Assembly (NCBI GenBank): GCA_946537255.1
Contig: CAMNFS010000014.1
Coordinates: 1 to 40,949, forward strand
Origin: an uncultured Erysipelotrichaceae bacterium
GTDB lineage: Bacteria; Bacillota_I; Bacilli_A; Erysipelotrichales; Erysipelotrichaceae
Direction: 5' to 3'
Length of the DNA: 40,949 nucleotides
The position numbers and the translations under genes are program-made. The notes under the pieces were generated by a model, which ran no database searches, had not been told where the DNA came from, and was given only the letters and a program-made list of their open reading frames with translations. Below, piece after piece: positions 26,218 through 34,415 of this stretch. Every line of letters starts with the position of its first letter. Position 1 is the first letter of the stretch.

Positions 26218-26778
26218 GTGAACGTATATGACTGGGATGACACAATCTACCGGGGAGACAGCACCTTCGGACTCGTCCTGTATGCCTACAGGCACCGTCC
26301 GAAAACCCTCCTCTCCATTCCAAGAACCGCCGCGTGCGGACTTCTTTACGTGCTTCGGCTGATGAAGAAACAGACCTTCAAGGAAAACCTGTTTCACATG
26401 TTTGTAATGATTCCGGATATGGATGCGTTTGTGGAGGAGTACACAGCCTCCCATATGGATCATGTCAAGCAGTTCTACAGAGACGGACAGAAGCCGGATG
26501 ATCTTGTGATTTCCGCCAGTCCGGAATTTCTGATTCAGAGTTTCTGTCGGCGTGCCGGCATCCGCCGGTGCATGGCCTCGCCGGTGAACCCGAAGACGGG
26601 AAAATATGAGGGACTCAACTGTCATGGGGAAGAGAAGGTGCGCCGCTTCCGGGAGATCTATCCCGATGCGTCCATTGAATCCTTTTATTCGGATTCCCGT
26701 TCAGATACCCCGCTTGCAAAGCTTGCGGATCATGCATATCTTGTCAAGGGCGACCGTCTGAAGGAGTGGAAGGTATGA
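26218..26778 (+). CDS. HAD-superfamily phosphatase
   Basis: This 186-residue HAD hydrolase has motif I at its very N-terminus (VYDWDDTIYRGDST; nucleophile near D5, acid/base near D7). Motif II is LVISASPEF, and a late YSDSRSDTPL supplies the metal-binding acidic residues. The phosphoserine-phosphatase-like (HAD-IB) layout suggests it removes phosphate from a small molecule or lipid-linked intermediate; the substrate is not readable. It starts at GTG with CGGAGG about 6 bases upstream, 1 base after the DUF6056-like gene. It overlaps the MBOAT gene by 4 bases (ATGA), so the genes are translationally coupled. It has no membrane segment beyond a short hydrophobic helix near residues 35-48. Confidence 0.88.
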   Translation: MNVYDWDDTIYRGDSTFGLVLYAYRHRPKTLLSIPRTAACGLLYVLRLMKKQTFKENLFHMFVMIPDMDAFVEEYTASHMDHVKQFYRDGQKPDDLVISASPEFLIQSFCRRAGIRRCMASPVNPKTGKYEGLNCHGEEKVRRFREIYPDASIESFYSDSRSDTPLAKLADHAYLVKGDRLKEWKV

Positions 26779-28151
26779 CGATTCTTTCACCCGGGTATCT
26801 TGCCTTTTCCGCCGCTTCTTCCGTTGTTACCTGGATGCTTCAGGGGAAACGCCGGATCTGGACGGTACTGGTGTTCAATCTGCTGTTTCTGCTTCTGCTG
26901 CAGGCCAAGACCGTGGATCTTGTCTATGTTCTGGCGGTTACCGTCTTTTCCTTCCTGGCTGCCCGAAACATGCACGCAGTATCCCCGAAGCTTTCCCTGT
27001 TTCTTTCCGTTCTGCCTGCCGTCGGTCTTTGCGCATGCAAATGCGCGGTTTTTGTGCCGGGGGCTTCGCCTGTGCTTCCTCTTGGCATCTCGTTTTATAC
27101 CTTCCGGGCAGTCAGCTATCTGCTGGAGGTCAGAAAGGGAAATCTTGAAGCGGCGTCCTTTGCAAAGGTATTTGATTACATCTGCTTTTTTCCGGTATTT
27201 CTGGCTGGCCCGATTCATCGTCCGGGGGCTTTTTTTGAGGAACTGGAAACCCCGTTTGTTTTTTCCTACACGGATCAGAAAAACGGCTTTGTGCAGATGA
27301 TGCTGGGACTGTTTGAGAAGATCGTAATCGCGGATTTTCTCAGCCGGCTGACCGCTCTTTTCTATGGCGCAGCGCTCTCTGGCTGGTATACCGTGCTTGG
27401 CATGATCTTCTACGCGTTTTATATCTACGCGGACTTTGACGCGTATTCCAATGTGGCCATCGGAACCGCCCGGATGCTGGGCTTTCATCCGGAACGCAAT
27501 TTTCACGCGCCGTACTGTTCCGCTTCCATCATGGAGTTCTGGCGGCGCTGGCATATCTCTCTTTCTTCCTGGCTGCGGGATTATGTCTACATTCCGCTGG
27601 GCGGAAGCCGTAAGGGAACCGTCCGCAAGTATCTCAATATTCTGATTGTGTTTCTTGTCAGCGGCCTTTGGCATGGCAATACCGTTCTGTTTCTGATCTG
27701 GGGTCTGGGGCATGGCATTCTGAGTGTTGCCGAAAACATGATCGCTTCCTTTTTCAGAAAGAAAAAGCATGAAGGCGTGAAGGTCCTGAGACCGCTTCTT
27801 GTGGCAGTGAATTTTCTTTTCGTCGCACTGCTCTGGGTGTTTTTCCGTTGTGCGACTGTGAATGAAGCAGTCGGGATCCTTACCCGCATGACCATGATCA
27901 AAACGGATTTTCTGATTGATGTGAGTCAGGTTGGAATCACCATCAATGAATGGTACTGGGGACTGATCTGTCTGATCATGCTTGTCATCAGTGATATTCT
28001 GCGATACCGCATGAATATGCTGGATGTGCTTTCCCGTCAGATTATGCCGGTACGCTGGGCGTTCTATCTCATTTTGCTGTTTACTGCCATGGTGTTTGGC
28101 GTCTATGGACCAGGCTATCATCCGGAGGACTTTATCTATGTTACGTTCTGA
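26775..28151 (+). CDS. MBOAT-family O-acyltransferase, copy 1 (AlgI/DltB-like)
   Basis: This 458-residue MBOAT protein has about 10-12 hydrophobic segments. Signature blocks are FPVFLAGPIHRPGAFFEE (about residues 139-156), EFWRRWHISLSSWLRDYVY (His near 260), PLGGSRKG, and SGLWHGN, whose His near 300 is the expected catalytic residue. Members move an acyl group through the membrane and hand it to an extracytoplasmic partner that acylates glycan. The partner here is the SGNH protein that overlaps its 3-prime end. The ATG at 26775 has AAGGAG 8 bases upstream and overlaps the HAD stop. A GTG at 26766 is possible but less well placed. The acyl group is probably acetyl, by analogy. Confidence 0.93.
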   Translation: MTILSPGYLAFSAASSVVTWMLQGKRRIWTVLVFNLLFLLLLQAKTVDLVYVLAVTVFSFLAARNMHAVSPKLSLFLSVLPAVGLCACKCAVFVPGASPVLPLGISFYTFRAVSYLLEVRKGNLEAASFAKVFDYICFFPVFLAGPIHRPGAFFEELETPFVFSYTDQKNGFVQMMLGLFEKIVIADFLSRLTALFYGAALSGWYTVLGMIFYAFYIYADFDAYSNVAIGTARMLGFHPERNFHAPYCSASIMEFWRRWHISLSSWLRDYVYIPLGGSRKGTVRKYLNILIVFLVSGLWHGNTVLFLIWGLGHGILSVAENMIASFFRKKKHEGVKVLRPLLVAVNFLFVALLWVFFRCATVNEAVGILTRMTMIKTDFLIDVSQVGITINEWYWGLICLIMLVISDILRYRMNMLDVLSRQIMPVRWAFYLILLFTAMVFGVYGPGYHPEDFIYVTF

Positions 28152-29670
28152 TGAGGAAACCCGGACATTGAACAAAGAGGCAGGAAAGAAGGGGGTCTTT
28201 CTGCGCTGGCTGAAAACCGCTCTTATGATCGCTGGCAAGATGGCCGTGATCATAGCCGCGGCAATATGCATGTGGAAGGGGCTGACGCCATACTTCCGCC
28301 TGGAGCGCACCTATGAAGGAGACTGGTTCCGCAATCTTCCGGCGCACAAGGTGGATGTGCTCGCGCTTGGCTCCTCGCATGTGCAGTATGCTTTCAATCC
28401 GGCCAATTTCTACGCCGAGACCGGATGGTACAGCTATGTGCTGGGTTCTTCCTGTCAGCCGTTTTCCGAAAGCTATTACATGCTGAAGGAGGCATTGGTT
28501 ACCCAGCATCCTTCGGTTGTGATTCTTGATGTATTCACCCTGCTGCCGCAGAGTCAGGTCTGCTATGCGGATGGGACCTATTATCTTGCGATGGACATGA
28601 TGAGTGAGCCAACCCGCACGGAAGCGGCAGGGGGACTGCCGGAGGATATGGATCCCGACACCAAACTCAGCTATACCTATGATTTTTACATGAATCATGA
28701 CAACTGGAAAAACATGAATCTTTCCGATCTTGCCAGCGTGATCCGAAACGCAGAGCCAAAGGAAGGATACTCGTGGGACATGGGCTATGTCAGACAGCAG
28801 CCGGAACATCCTGCCTATACGCCCCTGCAGCGGTTTTCGGTAAAGGAGAAGGTGGAACTTTCCGAATCGGAGAAAACATGGATTGACCGGATGATTGATC
28901 TCTGTGAAAAGGAACAGATTCACCTGCTGTTCATCAAGAGCCCCTATCTTGAAAATCAGAAGGACGCCGACAAGCTCGCGGCGGTGTGGGAATACCTGGA
29001 CAGCCGGAACATGCCGTATATTGACTTTATTGAAAAGGCACAGGAACTGGAATGGTTTCTCGACATGGATGGCGATACCTGGCACAACAATACCTGGGGC
29101 GCGGAAATCGTGACCAGGTATCTTGCGGATTATGTCAGAAAGAATCAATGGGTACAGCAGCACAGTGAGGATGAGATGATGGATACCCTGATGCATACCG
29201 GCATGAAGAAATCCGCCGAGGACCTTCTGAACGCCAGGAATGTGAATATCTACCGGCTGATGGAAGAGGGGGCGAAATATCCCTGCACGATTCTCTTCCG
29301 CTATAAGGGATATGAGGACAGCTCCATCGGCGACTATGAAAACAAAGCCCTGAGAGCGCTGGGACTTTCCCATGATTTTCAGAATGACAGGGAAAGCGAT
29401 TATTATGCCATCGTACGGGACGGCAAGCTCATTCAGGATGGATCAGAGCCCTTTGAAACGGTTCTGGATGGAAAGAAGATCACGTTCCTTGAGGATGATA
29501 TCCGGATTGACAACGCGTCCGTTGGAACCCCGGGTGAGCTCATGATTGTGTTTGTGGATGACGCGTGGTCCTGGATCAATCCGCTCGGCATTGATTATTC
29601 CACCCGCTGGTTCTGGAAAAACGGGTGCGATGGCTGGAACTGCACGGCAAGTGCGGTAAGTGAGGAATGA
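28138..29670 (+). CDS. SGNH-type acyltransferase partner of MBOAT, copy 1
   Basis: This 510-residue protein has an N-terminal membrane anchor (about residues 28-46) and an extracytoplasmic SGNH/DltD-like domain. Block I is VLALGSSHVQYAF (nucleophile probably Ser80), a later block is FIKSPYL, and the Asp-x-x-His block is GDTWHNNTWGAE (about 320-332). After it comes a domain of about 150 residues (YPCTILFRYKGYED ... INPLGIDYSTRW) that loosely recalls the ILEI/PANDER-like module of bacterial surface-polymer proteins. It overlaps the MBOAT gene by 14 bases, and GGAGG lies 9 bases before the ATG at 28138. It should complete transfer of an acyl group onto a glycan outside the cell, as in AlgI-AlgJ or DltB-DltD pairs. 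Confidence 0.85.
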   Translation: MLRSDEETRTLNKEAGKKGVFLRWLKTALMIAGKMAVIIAAAICMWKGLTPYFRLERTYEGDWFRNLPAHKVDVLALGSSHVQYAFNPANFYAETGWYSYVLGSSCQPFSESYYMLKEALVTQHPSVVILDVFTLLPQSQVCYADGTYYLAMDMMSEPTRTEAAGGLPEDMDPDTKLSYTYDFYMNHDNWKNMNLSDLASVIRNAEPKEGYSWDMGYVRQQPEHPAYTPLQRFSVKEKVELSESEKTWIDRMIDLCEKEQIHLLFIKSPYLENQKDADKLAAVWEYLDSRNMPYIDFIEKAQELEWFLDMDGDTWHNNTWGAEIVTRYLADYVRKNQWVQQHSEDEMMDTLMHTGMKKSAEDLLNARNVNIYRLMEEGAKYPCTILFRYKGYEDSSIGDYENKALRALGLSHDFQNDRESDYYAIVRDGKLIQDGSEPFETVLDGKKITFLEDDIRIDNASVGTPGELMIVFVDDAWSWINPLGIDYSTRWFWKNGCDGWNCTASAVSEE

Positions 29671-29677
29671 TCGGACA

Positions 29678-29686
29678 TGCTATACT
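29678..29686 (+). promoter_or_regulatory. Extended -10 box, leaderless-type placement
   Basis: TGCTATACT matches the extended -10 consensus with one mismatch. It ends 10 bases before the ATG at 29697, and no -35 box is clear. The stretch AGGCT right before the ATG is identical to that before the gene at 19480. Confidence 0.5.
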
Positions 29687-29696
29687 TGATGAGGCT

Positions 29697-30656
29697 ATGG
29701 AACAGGAACTGATTACGGTTGTCATACCGGTATACAACGTTTCCAGATGGCTTGGTGAATGCCTGGAAAGCATTCAGAGGCAGACCTGGAAGAATCTTGA
29801 AATTCTCGCGGTCAATGATGGAAGCACGGATGAAAGCCGCGACATCGCCCTTGGCTATGCGGCACAGGATCCAAGGATCACGGTGCTCGACAAGGCAAAC
29901 GGGGGACTCTCGGACGCGCGGAATTTCGGAATTGCCCACGCGCACGGAAGCTTTATCTGCTTTATTGACGGGGATGATACGATTGCCCCGGAATTCTGTG
30001 AAACGCTGTATGAAGCGATCAGAGACAGCGACATCGCGGCCTGTGACATGGAATATGTCTATGAGGACGGACGCAGGGAATTCAGCAGCGGCGGAAGTTT
30101 TGAGAAGACATCCGTGGAACAGATGCCATCCCTGATCCGCATCAACAACAGCGCGTGCAATAAGCTCTACCGCACCGCTCTGTTTGATCAGATTCAGTTT
30201 CCCAAGGGGAAGCTGTATGAGGATCTTGCGACGGTTCCGATTCAGATCTTCCGCAGCCGCTTTGTAAACAAGGTGAATGAACCGATGTATTTCTACCGGC
30301 AGAGGTCCGGCAGTATTCAGCACCATGTCGATGAACGCGTGTTTGATATCTATGACGCGGTTGACCGGATTGATTCCTATGTGAAAAGCCATGGCGGATC
30401 AAAGGGTGTTCAGGATGAGGTGCACCGCATGTATCTGATCTATGGCCTGGATATTGTGACCCTGAAGATCAAGGACATGGATGAAAAAGAAAAACGTCCG
30501 GATTTTCTGAAGAAAAACATGGAACGGCTCCGTCAGTCGTGTCCGGATTACAAAGCCGACCCGTTTTACAAAGAGGCGCCGTTTAAGAAAAAACTGATCT
30601 ACTGGCTGCTGGGAAAAGGAATGTACAGCACTGTTCTGAGGATATATGACCGATAA
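29697..30656 (+). CDS. GT2-family glycosyltransferase
   Basis: This 319-residue inverting GT2 enzyme begins MEQELITVVIPVYNVSRWLGEC. It has AVNDGSTDESRDI, GGLSDARNFGIAHA, the metal-binding CFIDGDDTIAPEF (about residues 82-94), ACNKLYRTALF and EDLATVPIQIF. The fold is that of capsule and teichoic glycosyltransferases, and the sugar is unknown. An ATG 30 bases upstream (29667) overlaps the SGNH stop as ATGA and could also serve as start. I prefer 29697 because the family normally begins a few residues before the VVIPVYN strand. The gene overlaps the following GT4 by 11 bases. Confidence 0.9.
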   Translation: MEQELITVVIPVYNVSRWLGECLESIQRQTWKNLEILAVNDGSTDESRDIALGYAAQDPRITVLDKANGGLSDARNFGIAHAHGSFICFIDGDDTIAPEFCETLYEAIRDSDIAACDMEYVYEDGRREFSSGGSFEKTSVEQMPSLIRINNSACNKLYRTALFDQIQFPKGKLYEDLATVPIQIFRSRFVNKVNEPMYFYRQRSGSIQHHVDERVFDIYDAVDRIDSYVKSHGGSKGVQDEVHRMYLIYGLDIVTLKIKDMDEKEKRPDFLKKNMERLRQSCPDYKADPFYKEAPFKKKLIYWLLGKGMYSTVLRIYDR

Positions 30657-31803
30657 GAGAAAAATACTGTTTGTAAATGATGAGATGCGGATGGGAGGAG
30701 TTGCGAGGGTTCTGAATACCCTGATGGCAGCCCTGCCGGAAGACAGATATGAAATCGACCTGCTGATTCTGCACCGGGAGGGGATGCTGCTGAAGGAGAT
30801 CCCTTCCAAGGTACATGTCATTGAAGGATCGGATTTTTTCCGTCAGGTGGATCAGAGCCTGAATCTTCTCTGGCAGGAAAAGGATCTTGCCGGCATTGCC
30901 GGAAAACTCCGTCTGCTTGCCTATATGAAAACCGGCCTGATCCGGAACAGGATCCGGAAAGAGCGGAAGAAGCTGCTGCATAAGCAGTATGACGTCGAGG
31001 TCGCGGCGAAGGAAGGATTCTGTACGATCTTTACTGCCTGCGGTGACAGCAAGCGCAAGATCAACTGGGTTCTGACGGATTACAGTGTCTGCAACTATTC
31101 CCGCAATCATATGCCTCTGGTCAAAAAGGCACTGGAGGAGATTGACCTCAATATCGCTGACAGCGAGCAGGCACTCATCGCGTATGAAACGGTGTTTCAT
31201 GTGACCAACGGCATCACGATTCACAACCTCATGGATACGGATCGGATTGAACGATGCCTGAAGGAGGATGACGGCAGTGAGATCAGCGGAACAGATGGAC
31301 CGAATGTGATCACGGTTGCCCGGTTTCATCCGCAGAAAAGCATTGACCGGCTTCTGATCGCCAGTCATGAAACCTATCTCGCCGGCAATCATCACACCCT
31401 GTATCTGATCGGCGGGGGAGAGGAAGAGGAGAAGCTGCGGCAGATGGTGAAGGAAATGAACATGCCGAATGTTGTTTTCCTTGGCTACCGCCAGAATCCC
31501 TACGCGGATATGGCAAAAGCGGACCTGTATGTTTCCAGTTCATTGTATGAGGGTTTTGCGACCGTTATTTCCGAAAGTCTCATTGTCGGAACACCGGTTC
31601 TTGCGACCAGGGTCAGCGGCGCCGAGGAACAGATTACGGAAAAGGATCATGGCTGGGTGGTCGAAAACACCCAGGAGGGACTGACGGAAGGGATGAAGAA
31701 TGCGCTCTCTTCCATCGGTGATCTGAAGGACATGAAGTATTTCCTGAAGGACTACCGCTATCCGAATGAAGAAATCCTGCAGCAGTTCATGGAGGTGCTC
31801 TGA
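30646..31803 (+). CDS. GT4-family glycosyltransferase
   Basis: This 385-residue GT-B retaining glycosyltransferase begins with KILFVNDEMRMGGVARVLNTL. The donor domain has VITVARFHPQKSIDRLL, LYLIGGGEEEEKLRQ, NVVFLGY and SSSLYEGFATVISESLIVGTP, in which the E-x7-E donor motif is intact. This contrasts with the minus-strand GT4 at 7469. GAGG lies 4-7 bases before the ATG, inside the preceding GT2 gene, and the 11-base overlap implies coupled translation. It is cytoplasmic or peripheral, with no membrane segment. The sugar is unknown. Confidence 0.9.
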   Translation: MTDKRKILFVNDEMRMGGVARVLNTLMAALPEDRYEIDLLILHREGMLLKEIPSKVHVIEGSDFFRQVDQSLNLLWQEKDLAGIAGKLRLLAYMKTGLIRNRIRKERKKLLHKQYDVEVAAKEGFCTIFTACGDSKRKINWVLTDYSVCNYSRNHMPLVKKALEEIDLNIADSEQALIAYETVFHVTNGITIHNLMDTDRIERCLKEDDGSEISGTDGPNVITVARFHPQKSIDRLLIASHETYLAGNHHTLYLIGGGEEEEKLRQMVKEMNMPNVVFLGYRQNPYADMAKADLYVSSSLYEGFATVISESLIVGTPVLATRVSGAEEQITEKDHGWVVENTQEGLTEGMKNALSSIGDLKDMKYFLKDYRYPNEEILQQFMEVL

Positions 31804-31828
31804 GGACCCATGGATCTGCGGGGGTTTC

Positions 31829-31861
31829 ATGGCGGCAGGATTGGATGAGAAAACGTTATGA
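31829..31861 (+). CDS. Possible 10-residue leader peptide
   Basis: A mini-frame, MAAGLDEKTL, has a run of five G (31820-31824) about 4 bases before its ATG. Its TGA overlaps the ATG of the next gene as ATGA. The next gene has no good ribosome site of its own, so ribosomes finishing this peptide could restart there. It could equally be chance in a 54-base gap. Confidence 0.3.
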   Translation: MAAGLDEKTL

Positions 31862-33441
31862 CAGTAGATAAGACAAAAACCGGGCGTCTTGAATGGCTGC
31901 TGCACCGGCTGGTGCTGGTGCTGGTGATCATTCAGCCGCTCATTGATATGGATTATCTGTTCTATGAACAGTTTCAGGCAATCGGTCTTCCGCGATTTGC
32001 GACCGTTGTCCGTTTTGTGGTGCTTCCGCTTCTGGTCATCGCCTCCTTTATTCTGCGGGATCCGAAGAAAAAGCGCACCTTTGTCATAGCGGCGGTCTAC
32101 GGCATTCTGTTTGTGATCTATTTTGTTCTGCACACCCGCCAGTGCAGCGCGCTGGTGGAACGGCTCTGGCTGACGGATAATTTCCGCTTCAATACCTGGC
32201 AGGAGCTGACTTATGTGCTGACGCTGATTCTTCCCTATGGAATGATCTATCTTGCCTGTCATGAATCATTTGACCGGAAGGAACTGCGGTCCATGATCTT
32301 CTGGCTTTCCGGTCTGATCTCTGTTCCGATTCTGCTCGGGGATCTCTATGTCTTCGGACGCTCCACCTATTACGGGAATACGGTCGGGAATTTCTTTTCG
32401 TGGTTTTCAGGCATCTATGACTGGTACCATCCCCGCACCCTTGCCTCAAAATTCTTTTTCAATGAAGGCAACACCGTCGGCATTCTCCTGTTCATGATTC
32501 TGCCGGTTCTTTATTACTTTTACGCTGAGGCAAAGGACACCCGGACAAAGCGTACCGCCGCGGTTCTGATTGTGATCCAGAGTTTTGCGATGCAGATGCT
32601 TGCGACCCGGGTTGCGACCTATGGGGCAGTTGCGATGCCGCTGCTGTTTCTTGCCTGCTATCTGTCTGACCGTCTGCTTCTGAAACACGGCAGTGTGCAG
32701 AAGTCCGTCTGTATCGCGTGTCTTGTCACCGCGGCCTTTTTCGGGGCGGTGCTCAACTGGACACCGGCTGTTCAGAATCAGAAGGTGGACGCGAAAAATG
32801 ATGTCGCTCTTCTTCACAACGGGGCGATTCAGTTTGCGGCGGATGATCTCAAAAGGGCGGAGGATCTGGTTCCGGGAAGCGAAGAGTGGATCAACTTCTA
32901 TGTCTATGCCTTTGAGACCTACGGCATCAACGCAAGATATATCCAGTCCGTTCCTTCGATGTACTACACGGAGTATTACAGTTACCAGCATGATCCCTGG
33001 TTCTGGTACCATGTATGCATGGACATTCCGGTGTTTGACAGAGTCAACGGGCGGCAGGTGGAAACGATCTTCTTCAATTACAAATATGAGCTTCTGAAGC
33101 CGCATGAGAAGATTCTCGGCATGGGCTACAGTACCTTTATGAACGGATCCATCGTACTCGAGAAAGATTTTGCGCAGCAGGTGTATACGCTCGGCTATGC
33201 CGGAGCCGTACTGCTTCTTGGCCCATGGATCGCCGTGCTTCTGTATGGCGTGTATCTTGTTCTGCGGTATTGGAAACAGATGATCACGCTTGAAAATCTG
33301 GTTCTCTTTATCGCGATCGGAGCCGGTTTTGGAAGTGCCTGGCTCTCCGGTCATTTCCTGGATCAGTTTCTGACAACGATTCCCACCGCTTTGATTACCG
33401 CGGTTCTGCTCAACCGCGCAAAGGAGGCCGCAAATGCCTGA
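31858..33441 (+). CDS. O-antigen ligase/polymerase-like membrane protein
   Basis: This 527-residue protein has about 11-12 hydrophobic segments. A long extracytoplasmic stretch (about residues 300-420; TPAVQNQKVDAKND ... HDPWFWYHVCMD) lies before the last two or three segments. This layout, and an N-terminus with VIIQPLIDMDYLF, match O-antigen ligase/Wzy-like proteins of Bacillota. Such proteins polymerise or ligate lipid-linked glycans outside the cell. A conserved-looking LATRVATYGAV loop carries an Arg often needed in this class. The gene lies 54 bases after the GT4 and overlaps the following GT2 by 8 bases. The ATG has no clear ribosome site; see the mini-frame just upstream. Confidence 0.78.
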   Translation: MTVDKTKTGRLEWLLHRLVLVLVIIQPLIDMDYLFYEQFQAIGLPRFATVVRFVVLPLLVIASFILRDPKKKRTFVIAAVYGILFVIYFVLHTRQCSALVERLWLTDNFRFNTWQELTYVLTLILPYGMIYLACHESFDRKELRSMIFWLSGLISVPILLGDLYVFGRSTYYGNTVGNFFSWFSGIYDWYHPRTLASKFFFNEGNTVGILLFMILPVLYYFYAEAKDTRTKRTAAVLIVIQSFAMQMLATRVATYGAVAMPLLFLACYLSDRLLLKHGSVQKSVCIACLVTAAFFGAVLNWTPAVQNQKVDAKNDVALLHNGAIQFAADDLKRAEDLVPGSEEWINFYVYAFETYGINARYIQSVPSMYYTEYYSYQHDPWFWYHVCMDIPVFDRVNGRQVETIFFNYKYELLKPHEKILGMGYSTFMNGSIVLEKDFAQQVYTLGYAGAVLLLGPWIAVLLYGVYLVLRYWKQMITLENLVLFIAIGAGFGSAWLSGHFLDQFLTTIPTALITAVLLNRAKEAANA

Positions 33442-34408
33442 GGTATCTGTGATTGTTCCCTGCTATAACGCCGAAAAAACCGTAACCCGTGCGCTGGACA
33501 GTCTGGCTTCTCAGACCTTCAGGGATCTTGAGATCATCGCCGTCAATGACGGCAGTACGGATGGAACGCTTCAGACCCTGAAAGCCTGGAAGGATGCCCA
33601 TCCCGATATCAATATCCGGATCTTTTCCAAGGAAAACGAGGGGATCGCGGAAACCCGCAACTTCGCGCTTTCGAAAGTGAGGGGAACGTATTTCGGATTT
33701 CTTGACAGTGATGACTACACCAGTCCGGAAATGATTCAGGAAATGAAGGAACTCGCGGATCGGGACAGCCTGCAGCTGGTTGTGTCGGATTTTCTCTGGG
33801 TGAATTCCAGAGGGGAGAGACTGCAGAAGGAAGGGCCGTATGCCTGCGGAAGCGACATGATGGTAAATCTTTTCGCGGTTCTCTGGAACAAGCTGTACCG
33901 CACGGAATTCATCCGTTCACTCGATATCCGTTTTCCGAAAGGATGCCGGTATGAGGATAACTGCTTTCTCTACTGTCTGGCTCCGCATCTTTCCCGGATC
34001 GGCTTTACGGAAAAGCCCTATGTGCACTATGTGCAGGTGGAGAATTCCATCACCCACAACAACAATGAACAGGTCAAGAACATGGTTGAGGTATTTGAGA
34101 TCATCATTGACTATTACAGAACCCATGGCTTCTTTGACAGATATCATGACGCACTGGAATATATTACGATCAAGGCTTTTCTTGGAAACAGCTTCCTGCG
34201 CTCCTGCCAGGTAAAGGACAGAAAAGAGCGGAAGGAAGCGGTGAGAATGGGATGGGATCTTCTGAACCGGGAATTTCCCGACTGGCACCGCAATCCGTAT
34301 CTCAGATCTCTCGGGGGTCTGAAAAACAGATATTTCTCCATGGTGTATGACTGGAATATCGATCTTCTGACCTGGTATTTCCATACCTTTGGTTCCAGCA
34401 ATTTGTAG
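33434..34408 (+). CDS. GT2-family glycosyltransferase
   Basis: This 324-residue GT2 enzyme begins MPEVSVIVPCYNAEKTVTRALD. It has AVNDGSTDGTLQ, EGIAETRNFALSKVRG, the metal-binding FLDSDDYTSPEM (about residues 93-104), LWNKLYRTEFI and CRYEDNCFLY. It resembles the GT2 at 29697 in layout. The ATG lies inside the end of the polymerase-like gene (8-base overlap) with AAGGAGG about 5 bases upstream, so the start is well supported. The MBOAT gene begins 7 bases after its stop. It is cytoplasmic, and the sugar is unknown. Confidence 0.92.
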   Translation: MPEVSVIVPCYNAEKTVTRALDSLASQTFRDLEIIAVNDGSTDGTLQTLKAWKDAHPDINIRIFSKENEGIAETRNFALSKVRGTYFGFLDSDDYTSPEMIQEMKELADRDSLQLVVSDFLWVNSRGERLQKEGPYACGSDMMVNLFAVLWNKLYRTEFIRSLDIRFPKGCRYEDNCFLYCLAPHLSRIGFTEKPYVHYVQVENSITHNNNEQVKNMVEVFEIIIDYYRTHGFFDRYHDALEYITIKAFLGNSFLRSCQVKDRKERKEAVRMGWDLLNREFPDWHRNPYLRSLGGLKNRYFSMVYDWNIDLLTWYFHTFGSSNL

Positions 34409-34415
34409 AGGCAGT

